Below, in pieces: positions 34,078-41,843 of a DNA stretch of 42,214 nucleotides (its first letter is position 1; the number at the start of each line of letters is the position of its first letter). A program made the position numbers and the translations under genes. The notes below the pieces were generated by a model that worked only from the letters and a program-made list of their open reading frames with translations, searched no databases and was not told the DNA's origin. Source of the DNA: Pseudomonadota bacterium. GTDB lineage: Bacteria > Pseudomonadota > Gammaproteobacteria > Burkholderiales > Rhodocyclaceae. The stretch is taken from NCBI GenBank assembly GCA_018262235.1, contig JAGTRY010000022.1, forward strand, positions 1 to 42,214, read 5' to 3'.

Positions 34078-35444
34078 CAGGCTGCAGCGAGCTTTTTCAG
34101 GATCCGCCGCCGTGCCGCACGTGCGGTGGTCGTCCAGCCCAGGCGGTACCAGCGCCAGCCCATGATCAAGCCGCGTGCCCACTCGTCGGCAACATAGGCG
34201 ATCCAGATGCCCGGCAGCCCCATACCGTAATGGACGCCCAGGACCCATGCCAGCCCAGCACCGAAAACGAAGTTGGACACCACGCTGAACTTCACCGGGA
34301 AGCGGACATCCCCGGCTGCCCGCAGACCGCCCATCAACACGACGTTGAGGCAACGTCCGGGTTCCAGGATCAGTTCGAGCAGCACGATGGTCGTGATCAG
34401 GCTGACCAGTTGCGGGTCATTGGCGAGCCAGCCGATGGCGGCTGGCGTGAGAAAACAGCTCACAACGGCTCCGGCCACGGTGATGCCCATTGCAATCCAG
34501 AGCGCACGCCACAACGTGGCATTGGCCTGTTTGAGCTTGCCGGCACCGATCAGGTGGCCGATGATGATTTCCGAGCCGAAGCCCAGCGAAACCATGTACA
34601 TTGTCACCCAGCTTGCAGCCTGCATGCCGTAGGCATGTGACGCCAGCGCGCTGGTGCCCATTCCGGCGGCCATCGAAACGGTCATCAGGAACGCGATCCG
34701 GAACGCGATCTTTTCACCGGCACTGGGCAGACCAATGTGCAGGATGCCCGAGAGCGGGCCGCGCGCCAGGCGGAACAGATCAACCGGGCTCAGACGGATA
34801 TGCAATCGGCGTAACCACATCAGACCCAGCAGGGCGATGACCAGCAGCCGCGAAATCACTTGTCCCCAGCCAAGCCCCATCAGTCCCTGCGCCGGGATGC
34901 CGGCAAAACCGAAGACCAGCGGGAAGCTCACGACCACCTGCAGGATGTTCATGGCCATCGTCAAACGCATCGAATCCTTTGTGAAGGTGTAAGCGCGCAA
35001 GACGGAAACCATGGTGATGAAGATCGAATCCAGCAGCAGGCCGAAACCGATCAATACGAAAAACGGAATGGCCTGCTCGAACAGCTCCGGTGGCAGGCGC
35101 AGCACCTTGAGCGCCTGGGCCGGCGCGAGCCCGATCAGGGCCATGGCGATCAGCCCGGTCCACACCGAGGCGGCCAGGCCGGCACGTGCCACTTCGCGCG
35201 CGCCCGTGTCGTCGCCACCGCCCTTGTGCTGGGTGACGACCACGCTGGTCCCGATGCCGACCACGCGGAACAGGCGATCAAAGATGCCGCGCAACTGATT
35301 CGCCAGACCATAGATGGCAACCGACGAGGTCGACACATGGCCAGCCATCCACAGCCCCAGCGTGCCGATGGCCATCATCAGCAACTGTTCGACAAAGATC
35401 GGCCAGGAAATGGCAAAGAGGTCGAGCTTGTTTTTGTTTGTCAT
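34074..35444 (-). CDS. MATE-family efflux transporter
   Basis: 456 residues with twelve predicted helices and the two-fold MATE repeat (FAISWPIFVEQLLMMAIGTL near the start; second half from GLPSAGEKIAFRIAFL). It exports drugs or metabolites by Na+ or H+ antiport. Its ATG overlaps the stop of the GlxA-type regulator (ATGA), so it is the last gene of a three-gene operon with that regulator and an isochorismatase-like hydrolase, and is probably under that regulator's control. Substrate unknown. Confidence 0.9.
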   Translation of the reverse strand: MTNKNKLDLFAISWPIFVEQLLMMAIGTLGLWMAGHVSTSSVAIYGLANQLRGIFDRLFRVVGIGTSVVVTQHKGGGDDTGAREVARAGLAASVWTGLIAMALIGLAPAQALKVLRLPPELFEQAIPFFVLIGFGLLLDSIFITMVSVLRAYTFTKDSMRLTMAMNILQVVVSFPLVFGFAGIPAQGLMGLGWGQVISRLLVIALLGLMWLRRLHIRLSPVDLFRLARGPLSGILHIGLPSAGEKIAFRIAFLMTVSMAAGMGTSALASHAYGMQAASWVTMYMVSLGFGSEIIIGHLIGAGKLKQANATLWRALWIAMGITVAGAVVSCFLTPAAIGWLANDPQLVSLITTIVLLELILEPGRCLNVVLMGGLRAAGDVRFPVKFSVVSNFVFGAGLAWVLGVHYGMGLPGIWIAYVADEWARGLIMGWRWYRLGWTTTARAARRRILKKLAAAC

Positions 35445-36400
35445 GAATTTTTGGGTGATGGGCTGCGGTGGCGTGCGCGGCGGAGTTGCTGGTCGGAAGA
35501 GAAACCGGCGATTTCAGCGGCCCGGGCGCGGCTGGCGCCTTGCTTGATGGCCTGTTCAGCGACGGTCAGGCGGATATTCTGCAGGTAATCGTGGGGCGAA
35601 ACGCCCGCATGCTGCGAAAAAATCCGGGTCAGGTGGCGAGGCGATACACATCCTGCAGCGGCCATGGTGGCGGTATTCCACGCCTGTTGTGGTGCCGCGC
35701 AGAGAGCATCCTGCACGCGGTGTACCGCGGCGTGCAGGTGGTTGCGGTGTGCCAGAAAAGGAGATAGCTCTGGATCAAGCGGCCCGCGGCGCAGGTACAC
35801 CACCATGCTCTGTGCGACCTTGGCGGCGCAGGCCGGGTCTACATGCCGGGCGATCAGATGCAGGGCCAGATCGATGCCTGCGGTGACCCCCGCACTGCTG
35901 GCGACCTTGCCGTCTTCCACGAAAACATGGTTTTCCTGCACCTCCGCGCGGGGCGCCAGCGCCCGCAAACGTGCGATCTGCCCATGGTGGGTCGTGCACC
36001 GGCGCCCATCCAGCAAGCCGGCTGCCGCGGCGTACAGCGCACCGGCACAGACCGTGATGAGCTGCTGCCGATCCGGCTGGATGACGCGGCGCAGCCAGCT
36101 GACGATGGTCTTGTTTTCGAGTCCGGCGGACATGCCCAAGTCGCGTGCCCAACCGCCAGGCAAGGTGACCCAGGCGTTCTCCGGCAGCACTTCCGGCAAG
36201 GCTTCCAGCGCCGCAAACTGGAGGCCGATTGAAGACTTGCCGTGCGCCTGGGGGGCCACGAAATGCATGTCGAAGCAGGGGGCTTCACCGCGGCTGATGA
36301 GAACCTGGTTGGCAAAGCGAAAGGCATCGGCCGGACCGGCCACATCAAGCAGCAGGCAGTCCGGCATCATCACGAAATAGACCGGGATGGTCTCAGGCAA
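35441..36400 (-). CDS. GlxA-family AraC-type regulator with DJ-1/PfpI domain
   Basis: 319 residues from TTG 36400 (IPVYFVMMPD follows). The TTG lies 7 bases after AGGAG and 8 bases inside the upstream gene, so translation is coupled; a longer reading has no ribosome site. Residues ~5-185 are a class I glutamine amidotransferase/DJ-1-like sensor (VAGPADAFRFAN; nucleophile-elbow Cys in ITVCAGALYAAAAGLL; TTHHG). Residues ~215-315 carry two AraC helix-turn-helices (ATMAAAGCVSPRHLTRIF; ASRARAAEIAGFSSDQQLRRA). The second ends only about a dozen residues before the stop, shorter than usual. Confidence 0.87.
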   Translation of the reverse strand: MPETIPVYFVMMPDCLLLDVAGPADAFRFANQVLISRGEAPCFDMHFVAPQAHGKSSIGLQFAALEALPEVLPENAWVTLPGGWARDLGMSAGLENKTIVSWLRRVIQPDRQQLITVCAGALYAAAAGLLDGRRCTTHHGQIARLRALAPRAEVQENHVFVEDGKVASSAGVTAGIDLALHLIARHVDPACAAKVAQSMVVYLRRGPLDPELSPFLAHRNHLHAAVHRVQDALCAAPQQAWNTATMAAAGCVSPRHLTRIFSQHAGVSPHDYLQNIRLTVAEQAIKQGASRARAAEIAGFSSDQQLRRARHRSPSPKNS

Positions 36401-36968
36401 ACAGGCTCTCCTGGGCACGCTGCAGGGCTTGCGTGACGGTTGAAAGGGTTGCGAAGCGGCCACTCAGCACGGTTTCCGTGTGCTGATAGATCGTTGCCGG
36501 GCTGAGTGTCTGGCCGCTGAGCGGATGCTGCATGGCGAAAGTCAGCGTCGCCTCGGTCACGAAATCCACGCTGAATCCTTCATCACTGGCGTGGCGTGCC
36601 GTGGTTTCGCAGCATTGCTCGGTGCGGATACCCGCAATGATAAGCCGGTTGATCTCCTGCTGGAGCAGCCAGGGCATCAGATCGGTTCCCACGAGCGCGC
36701 TGTGGTGGGCTTTGCGGAAGGTCACGGCAGGTTCCCAGGAGGTGAATTCACTCATGCAGCGTACATAGGGTGAGCCTGGCGCAAACGGACTGTCCGCCGG
36801 GGCATTGAACGGTGCGTGAAAGATGCGGACCAGCGGAATGCCCAAGGCGGAACAACCATCCAGCAGCGCCGAGGCCCGGTCAACGAAACGGGGTAACTCC
36901 GCATCGCTCCAGAATGGTCGTTGGCGGAATGATTCCTGGACATCAATGAAAATGAGGGCGGACTTCAT
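36393..36968 (-). CDS. Isochorismatase-family cysteine hydrolase
   Basis: 191 residues. The catalytic triad is Asp9 (LIFIDVQESF), Lys86 (FRKAHHSA) and Cys119 (RTEQCCETTARHA). This group includes nicotinamidases and other amide hydrolases as well as many uncharacterised enzymes. ATG 36968 has GGAG 7 bases upstream. First gene of the operon with the GlxA-type regulator and MATE pump; the regulator may sense this enzyme's substrate. Which amide or ester it cleaves cannot be told. Confidence 0.9.
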   Translation of the reverse strand: MKSALIFIDVQESFRQRPFWSDAELPRFVDRASALLDGCSALGIPLVRIFHAPFNAPADSPFAPGSPYVRCMSEFTSWEPAVTFRKAHHSALVGTDLMPWLLQQEINRLIIAGIRTEQCCETTARHASDEGFSVDFVTEATLTFAMQHPLSGQTLSPATIYQHTETVLSGRFATLSTVTQALQRAQESLFA

Positions 36969-37132
36969 GGGGAGTCTCCAGTGACAAGAGCATCCATTTT
37001 TGCCTGTGTGTCCGATGACTGCCATTCGGCAAGAGACCGTTATCGGTCAAAAACGGCCACCGGAGAGGCTGGCATGGAAACCGTGATGGGGCTAGGCTTC
37101 GGATTGTTTCATTCGAACAATCAGAGGAAAGC

Positions 37133-37702
37133 ATGAACAAACCCGCGCTGGTCGTCGGCATCGGTCTGTGTCTGTTGAACAGCGCCATCTGTGCCCAGAA
37201 TCTGGATATGCCCAAGCGCAAGCCCGGACTGTGGGAAGTCAAGATGGAGTCCGCACTGATGCACGACATGGTCATGACCATGGAACAGTGCATCAACGAG
37301 AAAACCGATGCCGAGATGCAGAAGAAAAGCATGCAGGGCGATGGCCAGAGCCACTGCAAGCTGAGCTCCAGCAAGAAGACCACCAATGGCTGGGAATTCA
37401 ATACGGTGTGCAAGCAAGAGCAGACCACCATCACGGGCCATTCCGTGATCAGCGGGGATTTCCAGAGTGCTTACCGGATGGATACGACAACGCGCTTCGA
37501 TCCGCCCATGCAAGGCATGACGGAGATGAAAAGCTCGATGAACGTGCGCTATCTCGGCGCCTGTAGACCGGACATGAAACCCGGAGACGTCACGGTGAAT
37601 GGAATGAAGATCAGCCAGGGCGATGCCAGCGGGCAGGCTTCGAAAATGAGCCCGGAACAGATGAAGCAGATGATGGATGCCCTGAAGAAAAAGCCCAGGT
37701 AA
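37133..37702 (+). CDS. Secreted DUF3617-family protein
   Basis: 189 residues. The Sec signal peptide is residues ~1-21 (hydrophobic ALVVGIGLCLLNSAIC, cleavage near CAQ). The DUF3617 core follows: RKPGLWEVKMES, MEQCIN, then pairs of cysteines and YRMDTTTRFDPPMQGM. It ends with a Met/Lys-rich helix. Periplasmic; the function of this family is unknown. ATG 37133 has AGAGGAAAG upstream. It stands alone and ends at a strong terminator. Confidence 0.87.
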   Translation: MNKPALVVGIGLCLLNSAICAQNLDMPKRKPGLWEVKMESALMHDMVMTMEQCINEKTDAEMQKKSMQGDGQSHCKLSSSKKTTNGWEFNTVCKQEQTTITGHSVISGDFQSAYRMDTTTRFDPPMQGMTEMKSSMNVRYLGACRPDMKPGDVTVNGMKISQGDASGQASKMSPEQMKQMMDALKKKPR

Positions 37703-37717
37703 GCCGTCTGCCGCACG

Positions 37718-37756
37718 AAAACAAACGGCCCGTTTGCAGCGGGCCGTTTGTTTTTT
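37718..37756 (+). terminator. Rho-independent terminator of the DUF3617 gene
   Basis: ACAAACGGCCCG (37721-37732) pairs with CGGGCCGTTTGT (37740-37751) around a 7-base loop, extended by A/T pairs and followed by TTTTTT. The A run on the left side lets it also work leftward for the convergent LOG-family gene. Confidence 0.85.
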
Positions 37757-38334
37757 CAGGGCTTGATCTTCGCCAGCCAGTCGCCTTCAACCGGCCGATG
37801 CAATTTCATCGAAGCGAGCAGGGCCTCCGGCGTGTCCGCCACATGCAGCTGGTCCAGATGGATCTGCTTGATGAAACCTTCATGCACCATGTGGCGCACC
37901 ATGTTCAGGAGCGGATCGAAGAAGCCTTTCACATTGAGCAACCCGACCGGCTTGTGGTGAATGTGCAGTTGCGCCCAGGTGATGATCTCGAAGAGTTCAT
38001 CAAGCGTGCCGAAGCCGCCGGGCAAGGCTACAAAGCCCTGCGCACGCTCGGCCATCGCCGCTTTGCGGGTGTGCATCGAATCGACGACCACCATCTCGGT
38101 GGCAAACGGATGCGCCAGCTCGCGCTCGGCCATGAAGCCGGGGATGACCCCGTAGCTGCGGCCGTGATGCGCATGTACCGCATCGGCAACCACCCCCATC
38201 AGCCCGACATGGCCGCCGCCCCAGACCAGTTCGATGTGATGTTCAGCAAGGGATTGACCAAAGGCCTGGGCGGCCTCGCGGTAAGCAGGATCATGGCCGG
38301 CGGTTGCGCCGCAGAATACACAGAGGGATTGCAT
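37756..38334 (-). CDS. LOG-family protein (cytokinin riboside monophosphate phosphoribohydrolase type)
   Basis: 192 residues, Rossmann-like lysine-decarboxylase-family fold. The family motif PGGFGTLDELFE is complete (near 98-109), with the earlier GGGHVGLMG and MHTRKAAM Arg/Lys. LOG proteins release free base from nucleoside 5'-monophosphates (AMP or cytokinin forms). Start ATG 38334 (MQSLCVFCG) is where the first beta strand begins; ribosome site weak. The 3' end abuts the terminator shared with the DUF3617 gene. Confidence 0.9.
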   Translation of the reverse strand: MQSLCVFCGATAGHDPAYREAAQAFGQSLAEHHIELVWGGGHVGLMGVVADAVHAHHGRSYGVIPGFMAERELAHPFATEMVVVDSMHTRKAAMAERAQGFVALPGGFGTLDELFEIITWAQLHIHHKPVGLLNVKGFFDPLLNMVRHMVHEGFIKQIHLDQLHVADTPEALLASMKLHRPVEGDWLAKIKP

Positions 38335-38516
38335 GGCTATCGTTACGTGAGGGTGATAAGGCTCACCGAGGGTAACCAGAGTCGGTGACGGCTGCAAGCG
38401 CTTCAGTGTGCCGGCGGGGCACCGGCAGATTAAGCCCCGGATGCGGGCCCGGCTTCATCGGCACGGCGATCAAACTTCCTGTGTCTCACCGGGAAAGCCC
38501 AGCCGCCCAGCCACTC

Positions 38517-38537
38517 GTAGGGTGCGCACCGCGCACC
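38517..38537 (+). repeat. REP element A (downstream of the RAYT gene)
   Basis: GTAG followed by a perfect 7-bp stem GGTGCGC/GCGCACC with loop ACC. GTAG-headed hairpins are what RAYT transposases recognise. It lies 10 bases beyond the RAYT stop. The rest of 38335-38516 holds no gene. Confidence 0.8.
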
Positions 38538-38547
38538 ATCCCACTCG

Positions 38548-39096
38548 TCATTCATCAAACCCGTAATCCGGCAGCATTGAATCGCTGCCCGCCCAATCCG
38601 GTGGGTACATCCCAGCGTGCACAAGGCGGTGGAAGGTGGAATGCGGCCAGTCGGCCACGGTGTGCACCAAACCGTGTTTAACCGGGTTGATGTGCACGTA
38701 ATCCATATGACTGGCGTAATCGGAATCGTCGCGGATTTGATGTTCCCAGAAGCGGCGTTGCCAGATTGTAGATTCTCGCCGAGTGATGCGCGAGGGGGTA
38801 CGCCAGTCCGCCTGTTCGTAATCTGCCGCCACGGCACGTGTTACCAAGCGTTTGATGCAGCCCCAGCGCCGTCCGAAATCCGCGTCATTCGATGGCAGCG
38901 TCCAGATGCAATGCAGGTGATCCGGTAGCAGCACCCAAGCATCGATGGCAAAAGGCATGTCTTCACGCACTTCCCGTACCGCGTCGCGTAAAGCTCGGCG
39001 AAAGGGTTCGTCAGTGAGGATGGGTTGGCGGCGGTGCATCGCCACCGTGAAGAAGAAGGTAGCACCGGTGACATTCGAGCGGCGGTAGTGGGACAT
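38548..39096 (-). CDS. REP-associated tyrosine transposase (RAYT)
   Basis: 182 residues, Y1/HUH nuclease of the IS200-like superfamily: HUH pair His60 and His62 in LLPDHLHCIW, and the catalytic Tyr133 in HMDYVHINPVKHGLV. RAYTs are single-copy, domesticated relatives of IS200 transposases that cut REP hairpins. Start ATG 39096 (MSHYRRSNVTG), the usual beginning of the family; the longer upstream reading is not conserved in type. REP hairpins A, B and C surround the gene and carry the expected GTAG. Confidence 0.92.
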   Translation of the reverse strand: MSHYRRSNVTGATFFFTVAMHRRQPILTDEPFRRALRDAVREVREDMPFAIDAWVLLPDHLHCIWTLPSNDADFGRRWGCIKRLVTRAVAADYEQADWRTPSRITRRESTIWQRRFWEHQIRDDSDYASHMDYVHINPVKHGLVHTVADWPHSTFHRLVHAGMYPPDWAGSDSMLPDYGFDE

Positions 39097-39164
39097 GGGA
39101 CAACCAGCACGGAAAGCGCGATCATCACTATCCGCCAGTTCCTCTGCAAGCCGTCCCAAAGTGC

Positions 39165-39271
39165 GTAGGATGCGCCGCGCGCCATTCCGGCGGTTCATCA
39201 ATCGCCGTGGTCGGTTGAAGGGCATTGCGAGGGATTGAGCGTGAGTTCCGCGTGCGTGGTGTGCCTGCTAC
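39165..39271. repeat. Degenerate REP-like copies upstream of the RAYT
   Basis: Two decayed versions of the REP sequence: 39165-39183 (GTAGGATGCGCCGCGC...) in plus orientation and 39248-39271 in minus orientation (ending in GTAG on the minus strand, with several mismatches in the stem). They suggest older rounds of REP insertion at this place. Confidence 0.4.
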
Positions 39272-39380
39272 GCTACTGAAACGGCTCAGGGACCGAGTTT
39301 GTTCAACAAAAAGATCAGACCAGATCAGGGCTGTGCACGATTTATCCTTATCTGTTTGGCCGAGTTGATGAAGTTCATCC

Positions 39381-39401
39381 GTAGGGTGCGCATTGCGCAC
39401 C
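39381..39401 (+). repeat. REP element B
   Basis: GTAG plus the same 7-bp stem GGTGCGC/GCGCACC as element A, with loop ATT instead of ACC. The loop change with an intact stem shows that the hairpin is what is conserved. Confidence 0.8.
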
Positions 39402-39470
39402 GTTCCCATGTTTCGTACTCCACGCGGTCTACTTGAAAGGAGGCGCGTGCGGGTATGAGTAAGGGTTCCG

Positions 39471-39491
39471 CGTGCGCGGTGCGCACCCTAC
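39471..39491 (-). repeat. REP element C, inverted relative to B
   Basis: Read on the minus strand: GTAG, then GGTGCGC, loop ACC, and GCGCACG, so only the outermost pair of the stem is lost. B and C face each other 69 bases apart, like the paired REPs of a BIME. No gene in 39097-39644 apart from these repeats. Confidence 0.75.
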
Positions 39492-39644
39492 CAGGCTGAA
39501 CGATGCTGTTGTTGTGTTGAGCGATGATAAATGCGTTTTGTGTGGGGCGGGCAAAACTCAAGGATTTCTGTTTTCGACCCTGAGCAGCCTTTCGGGGATT
39601 TGAAAAGCGGGCACTCAACGTTGAAGACCTCCCCTGGCGATGGC

Positions 39645-39974
39645 TTAGAAGTCCGTGTAGTCATTCTTGATGTCCCACTCCTCGCGGAGTTCGTTCATGA
39701 CTTGATCTCGCGAGAAGGGAATTTTGTTTGCCTTGATGACGATTCGGAGAAACCGTTCCAGTAGATACTTAACTGGCAGGTGCGAATGATTCTTTCGAAG
39801 TGCTTCGCGAAGGCTTAGTGCGCATAACTTCAATCCCGCGGCATCGGTGCAATTCGACAGACGAATAGTCAAAGGGTTATCGAACTCCACTTGGACGACA
39901 GATCCTGCTAGATACAGCTTCTTATCAAGCGTATCCAGCCACGCCTCGTAGTCGTGCAATCCGCCTTGACCCAT
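39645..39974 (-). CDS. Small hypothetical protein in an A/T-rich island
   Basis: 109 residues, no recognised family. It has mixed alpha/beta character: LYLAGSVVQVEF and LTIRLSN look like strands, LKLCALSLREALRK and VKYLLERFLRIVIKANK like helices. The sequence is acidic at the end (EEWDIKNDYTDF). No signal peptide or membrane helix. ATG 39974 has a poor ribosome site. GC near 50% and codon use unlike the neighbours suggest transfer. Protein-like composition is the main reason to believe it. Confidence 0.5.
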   Translation of the reverse strand: MGQGGLHDYEAWLDTLDKKLYLAGSVVQVEFDNPLTIRLSNCTDAAGLKLCALSLREALRKNHSHLPVKYLLERFLRIVIKANKIPFSRDQVMNELREEWDIKNDYTDF

Positions 39975-40221
39975 GATTTTGAACTCTAACGAAGGTATAG
40001 AAAAATGTTGTTCATGGCCGGAAAGCCTCGAACGACTGCTTTAAAGCCTGACCGTCGAAGGTCAACTCTTGGCCGAGTTCTGCCTGATTGTACGCATATA
40101 TCATTCTTGCCGCTATCGATGAGGAATCCGCTGGTGATTTTTATTTGGTGAATTCAAACCCTTTCCAGCGTGCGGCGCCGTGCCTGTCGAATCTGCATAA
40201 AGGTAAGCATGCGGAAAAGAA

Positions 40222-40260
40222 AAACGCAGCGGATGTCGTGCAAAAACATCCGCTGCGTTT
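40222..40260 (-). terminator. Rho-independent terminator of glyA
   Basis: Perfect 15-bp arms (40222-40236 and 40246-40260; core CGCAGCGGATGT) with a 9-base loop. Read leftward they are followed by TTTTCTTTTCC, so it serves glyA, 38 bases after its stop. The remainder of 39975-40297 holds no gene I can support. Confidence 0.85.
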
Positions 40261-40297
40261 CGCTTTACTCAGGTGCTGCGTGCGTCTTCTCCGGGCC

Positions 40298-41572
40298 TCA
40301 GGGCATCGGGAAGCCGGCGCACAGCGCCTGGGTTTCGACGGCGATTTCGGCGATTACCTTGTCATCGAGGCCGGAATCGACGACGCGTGCGATCCAGTCG
40401 GCGATGCGGCGGAATTCGGCTTCGTGGAAACCGCGGGTGGTCATCGAGGGCGATCCGAGGCGCAAGCCCGAGGGGTTTTGCGGGGGTTGCTCATCCCAGG
40501 GCACGGCGTTGTAGTTGGTGACCAGCCCGGCGCGGTCGAGCGCAGCGGCGAGGGGTTTGCCTGCGATGCCCTTGTTGCGCAGGTCGACCAGCACGAGGTG
40601 GTTGTCGGTGCCGCCAGTGACGAGGTTGAAGCCGTGATCGAGGAGCCCGTGTGCGAGTGCCCGGGCGTTGGCCACGCATTGCCCGGCATAGGTGGCGAAT
40701 TCCGGGCGGAGGGCTTCCTGCAGGGTCACCGCGATGGCGGCGGTGATGGCGTTGTGCGGGCCGCCTTGCAGCCCCGGGAAGACGGCTTTGTCGATCTTCG
40801 CGGCATGCTCGGCTCGGCACATGACGATGGCACCACGCGGGCCACGCAAGGATTTGTGGGTGGTGGTGGTGACGACATCGGCATACGGAACCGGTGAGGG
40901 ATGGGCGCCGCCCGCGACGAGGCCGGCAAAGTGCGCCATGTCCACCATCAGGATTGCGCCGACTTCATCGGCGATCGCGCGGAAGGCGGCGAAATCGAGC
41001 TGGCGCGGGTAGGCCGAATGCCCGGCGATGATCAGCCTGGGTTTGTGCTGCAGGGCGAGTTCGCGGATGCTGGCGTAATCGAGCAACTTGGTCTGGGGGT
41101 CCAGACCGTAGGAGACGATGTTCCAGTATTTGCCGGTGATCGATGCCTTGGAGCCATGGGTGAGGTGGCCGCCATGGGCCAGCTGCATGCCCAGCACGGT
41201 GTCTCCGGGTTTGAGGAAGGCGAGGTACACCGCAAGGTTGGCGGGCGAGCCGGAGTGGGCCTGCACATTCACATGCTCGGCGCCGAACAGGGCCTTGGCG
41301 CGTGCGATGGCGAGGCGTTCGACCTGGTCGACGATTTGCTGGCCTTCATAGTAGCGGGCGCCCGGATAGCCTTCGGAATACTGGTTGGTGATGACCGAGG
41401 ACGAGGCTTCGCGGACTGCGCTGGAGGCGTAGTTTTCGGATGCAATCAGGCGGATCTTGAAACGCTGGCGGGCTTCTTCTTCAGCCAGCAGGGCGGCCAA
41501 CTGCGGATCGGTCCGGGTCAGCGGGCTGGTGGCGAGGGTGGGTATGGCGGGAACAGCAGCGGGGTGATTCAT
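40298..41572 (-). CDS. glyA: Serine hydroxymethyltransferase
   Basis: 424 residues, PLP enzyme converting serine and tetrahydrofolate to glycine and 5,10-methylene-THF, the main source of one-carbon units. Signatures: RLIASENYAS, GYPGARYYEG, DMAHFAGLVA and TTTTHKSLRGPRG, with Lys240 binding PLP. ATG 41572 is chosen because GGAGG lies 5 bases upstream; a GTG four codons earlier contains that site. It has a ~14-residue N-terminal extension before the usual beginning. The ZTP riboswitch upstream ties its expression to one-carbon status. Confidence 0.96.
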   Translation of the reverse strand: MNHPAAVPAIPTLATSPLTRTDPQLAALLAEEEARQRFKIRLIASENYASSAVREASSSVITNQYSEGYPGARYYEGQQIVDQVERLAIARAKALFGAEHVNVQAHSGSPANLAVYLAFLKPGDTVLGMQLAHGGHLTHGSKASITGKYWNIVSYGLDPQTKLLDYASIRELALQHKPRLIIAGHSAYPRQLDFAAFRAIADEVGAILMVDMAHFAGLVAGGAHPSPVPYADVVTTTTHKSLRGPRGAIVMCRAEHAAKIDKAVFPGLQGGPHNAITAAIAVTLQEALRPEFATYAGQCVANARALAHGLLDHGFNLVTGGTDNHLVLVDLRNKGIAGKPLAAALDRAGLVTNYNAVPWDEQPPQNPSGLRLGSPSMTTRGFHEAEFRRIADWIARVVDSGLDDKVIAEIAVETQALCAGFPMP

Positions 41573-41644
41573 GGCGACCTCCACAAGCAGAGTGTGGCTG
41601 GTCGCAGTGGGCGCATATCCGGCGTCTCTTGCTGTCGACCAGCA

Positions 41645-41755
41645 GGAATACGCCCAGACGCGCGGCTTCTCCGGGCTGAAAAGCCCGCGTCCGCACTCCC
41701 TTGGGGTGTCGCCTCCCCTTGGATCTGTCGATCCGGTTCGCGTCAGTCATGCGGA
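41645..41755 (-). ncRNA. ZTP (pfl) riboswitch upstream of glyA
   Basis: Read leftward: P1 arm TCCGCA (41755-41750), then T and GACTGACGCG, a P2 region with hairpins (GGATC/GATCC and GGGG/CCCC), GGGAG immediately followed by the P1 partner TGCGGA (41695-41690), a linker hairpin GGGCT/AGCCC, and CGCGTCTGGGC (41662-41652). The pfl consensus has GACUGGCG ... GGGGAGC ... CGCCUGGGC, with GGCG pairing CGCC as a pseudoknot. Here ACGCG pairs with CGCGT: a compensatory change that keeps the pairing. It senses ZMP/ZTP (AICAR phosphates, which rise when 10-formyl-THF is short) and normally switches on one-carbon genes such as glyA. Downstream arms CTGGTCG/CGACCAG and CCACA/TGTGG, just before GGAGG, could form the expression platform. 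Confidence 0.82.
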
Positions 41756-41797
41756 TGGACAGAGTGTGCGACAGGTCGGGGTGTTTCCGCAAGCAGT

Positions 41798-41821
41798 TTG
41801 CCACCCGGCGTCGGGTGGCAA
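41798..41821 (-). terminator. Hairpin after the PilT-type gene
   Basis: TTGCCACCCG/CGGGTGGCAA, perfect 10-bp stem with a 4-base loop, 22 bases beyond the stop of the partial ATPase gene and just before the riboswitch. It lacks a T run, but position suggests termination. Confidence 0.5.
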
Positions 41822-41843
41822 TTTCCGGGATCAGCCAGAGGGA

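Noticed and set aside
40088-40897. Long plus-strand frame opposite glyA
   Set aside because: It passes through the glyA terminator and the antisense of glyA; no family character.
41573-41760. Glycine or tetrahydrofolate riboswitch before glyA
   Set aside because: Consensus blocks of those classes are missing, whereas all ZTP blocks are present in order.
41481-41804. Open frame of 107 codons covering the region upstream of glyA (reading MTDANRIDRSKG)
   Set aside because: It overlaps the ZTP aptamer and the glyA start, has no protein family character, and its open state follows from high GC.
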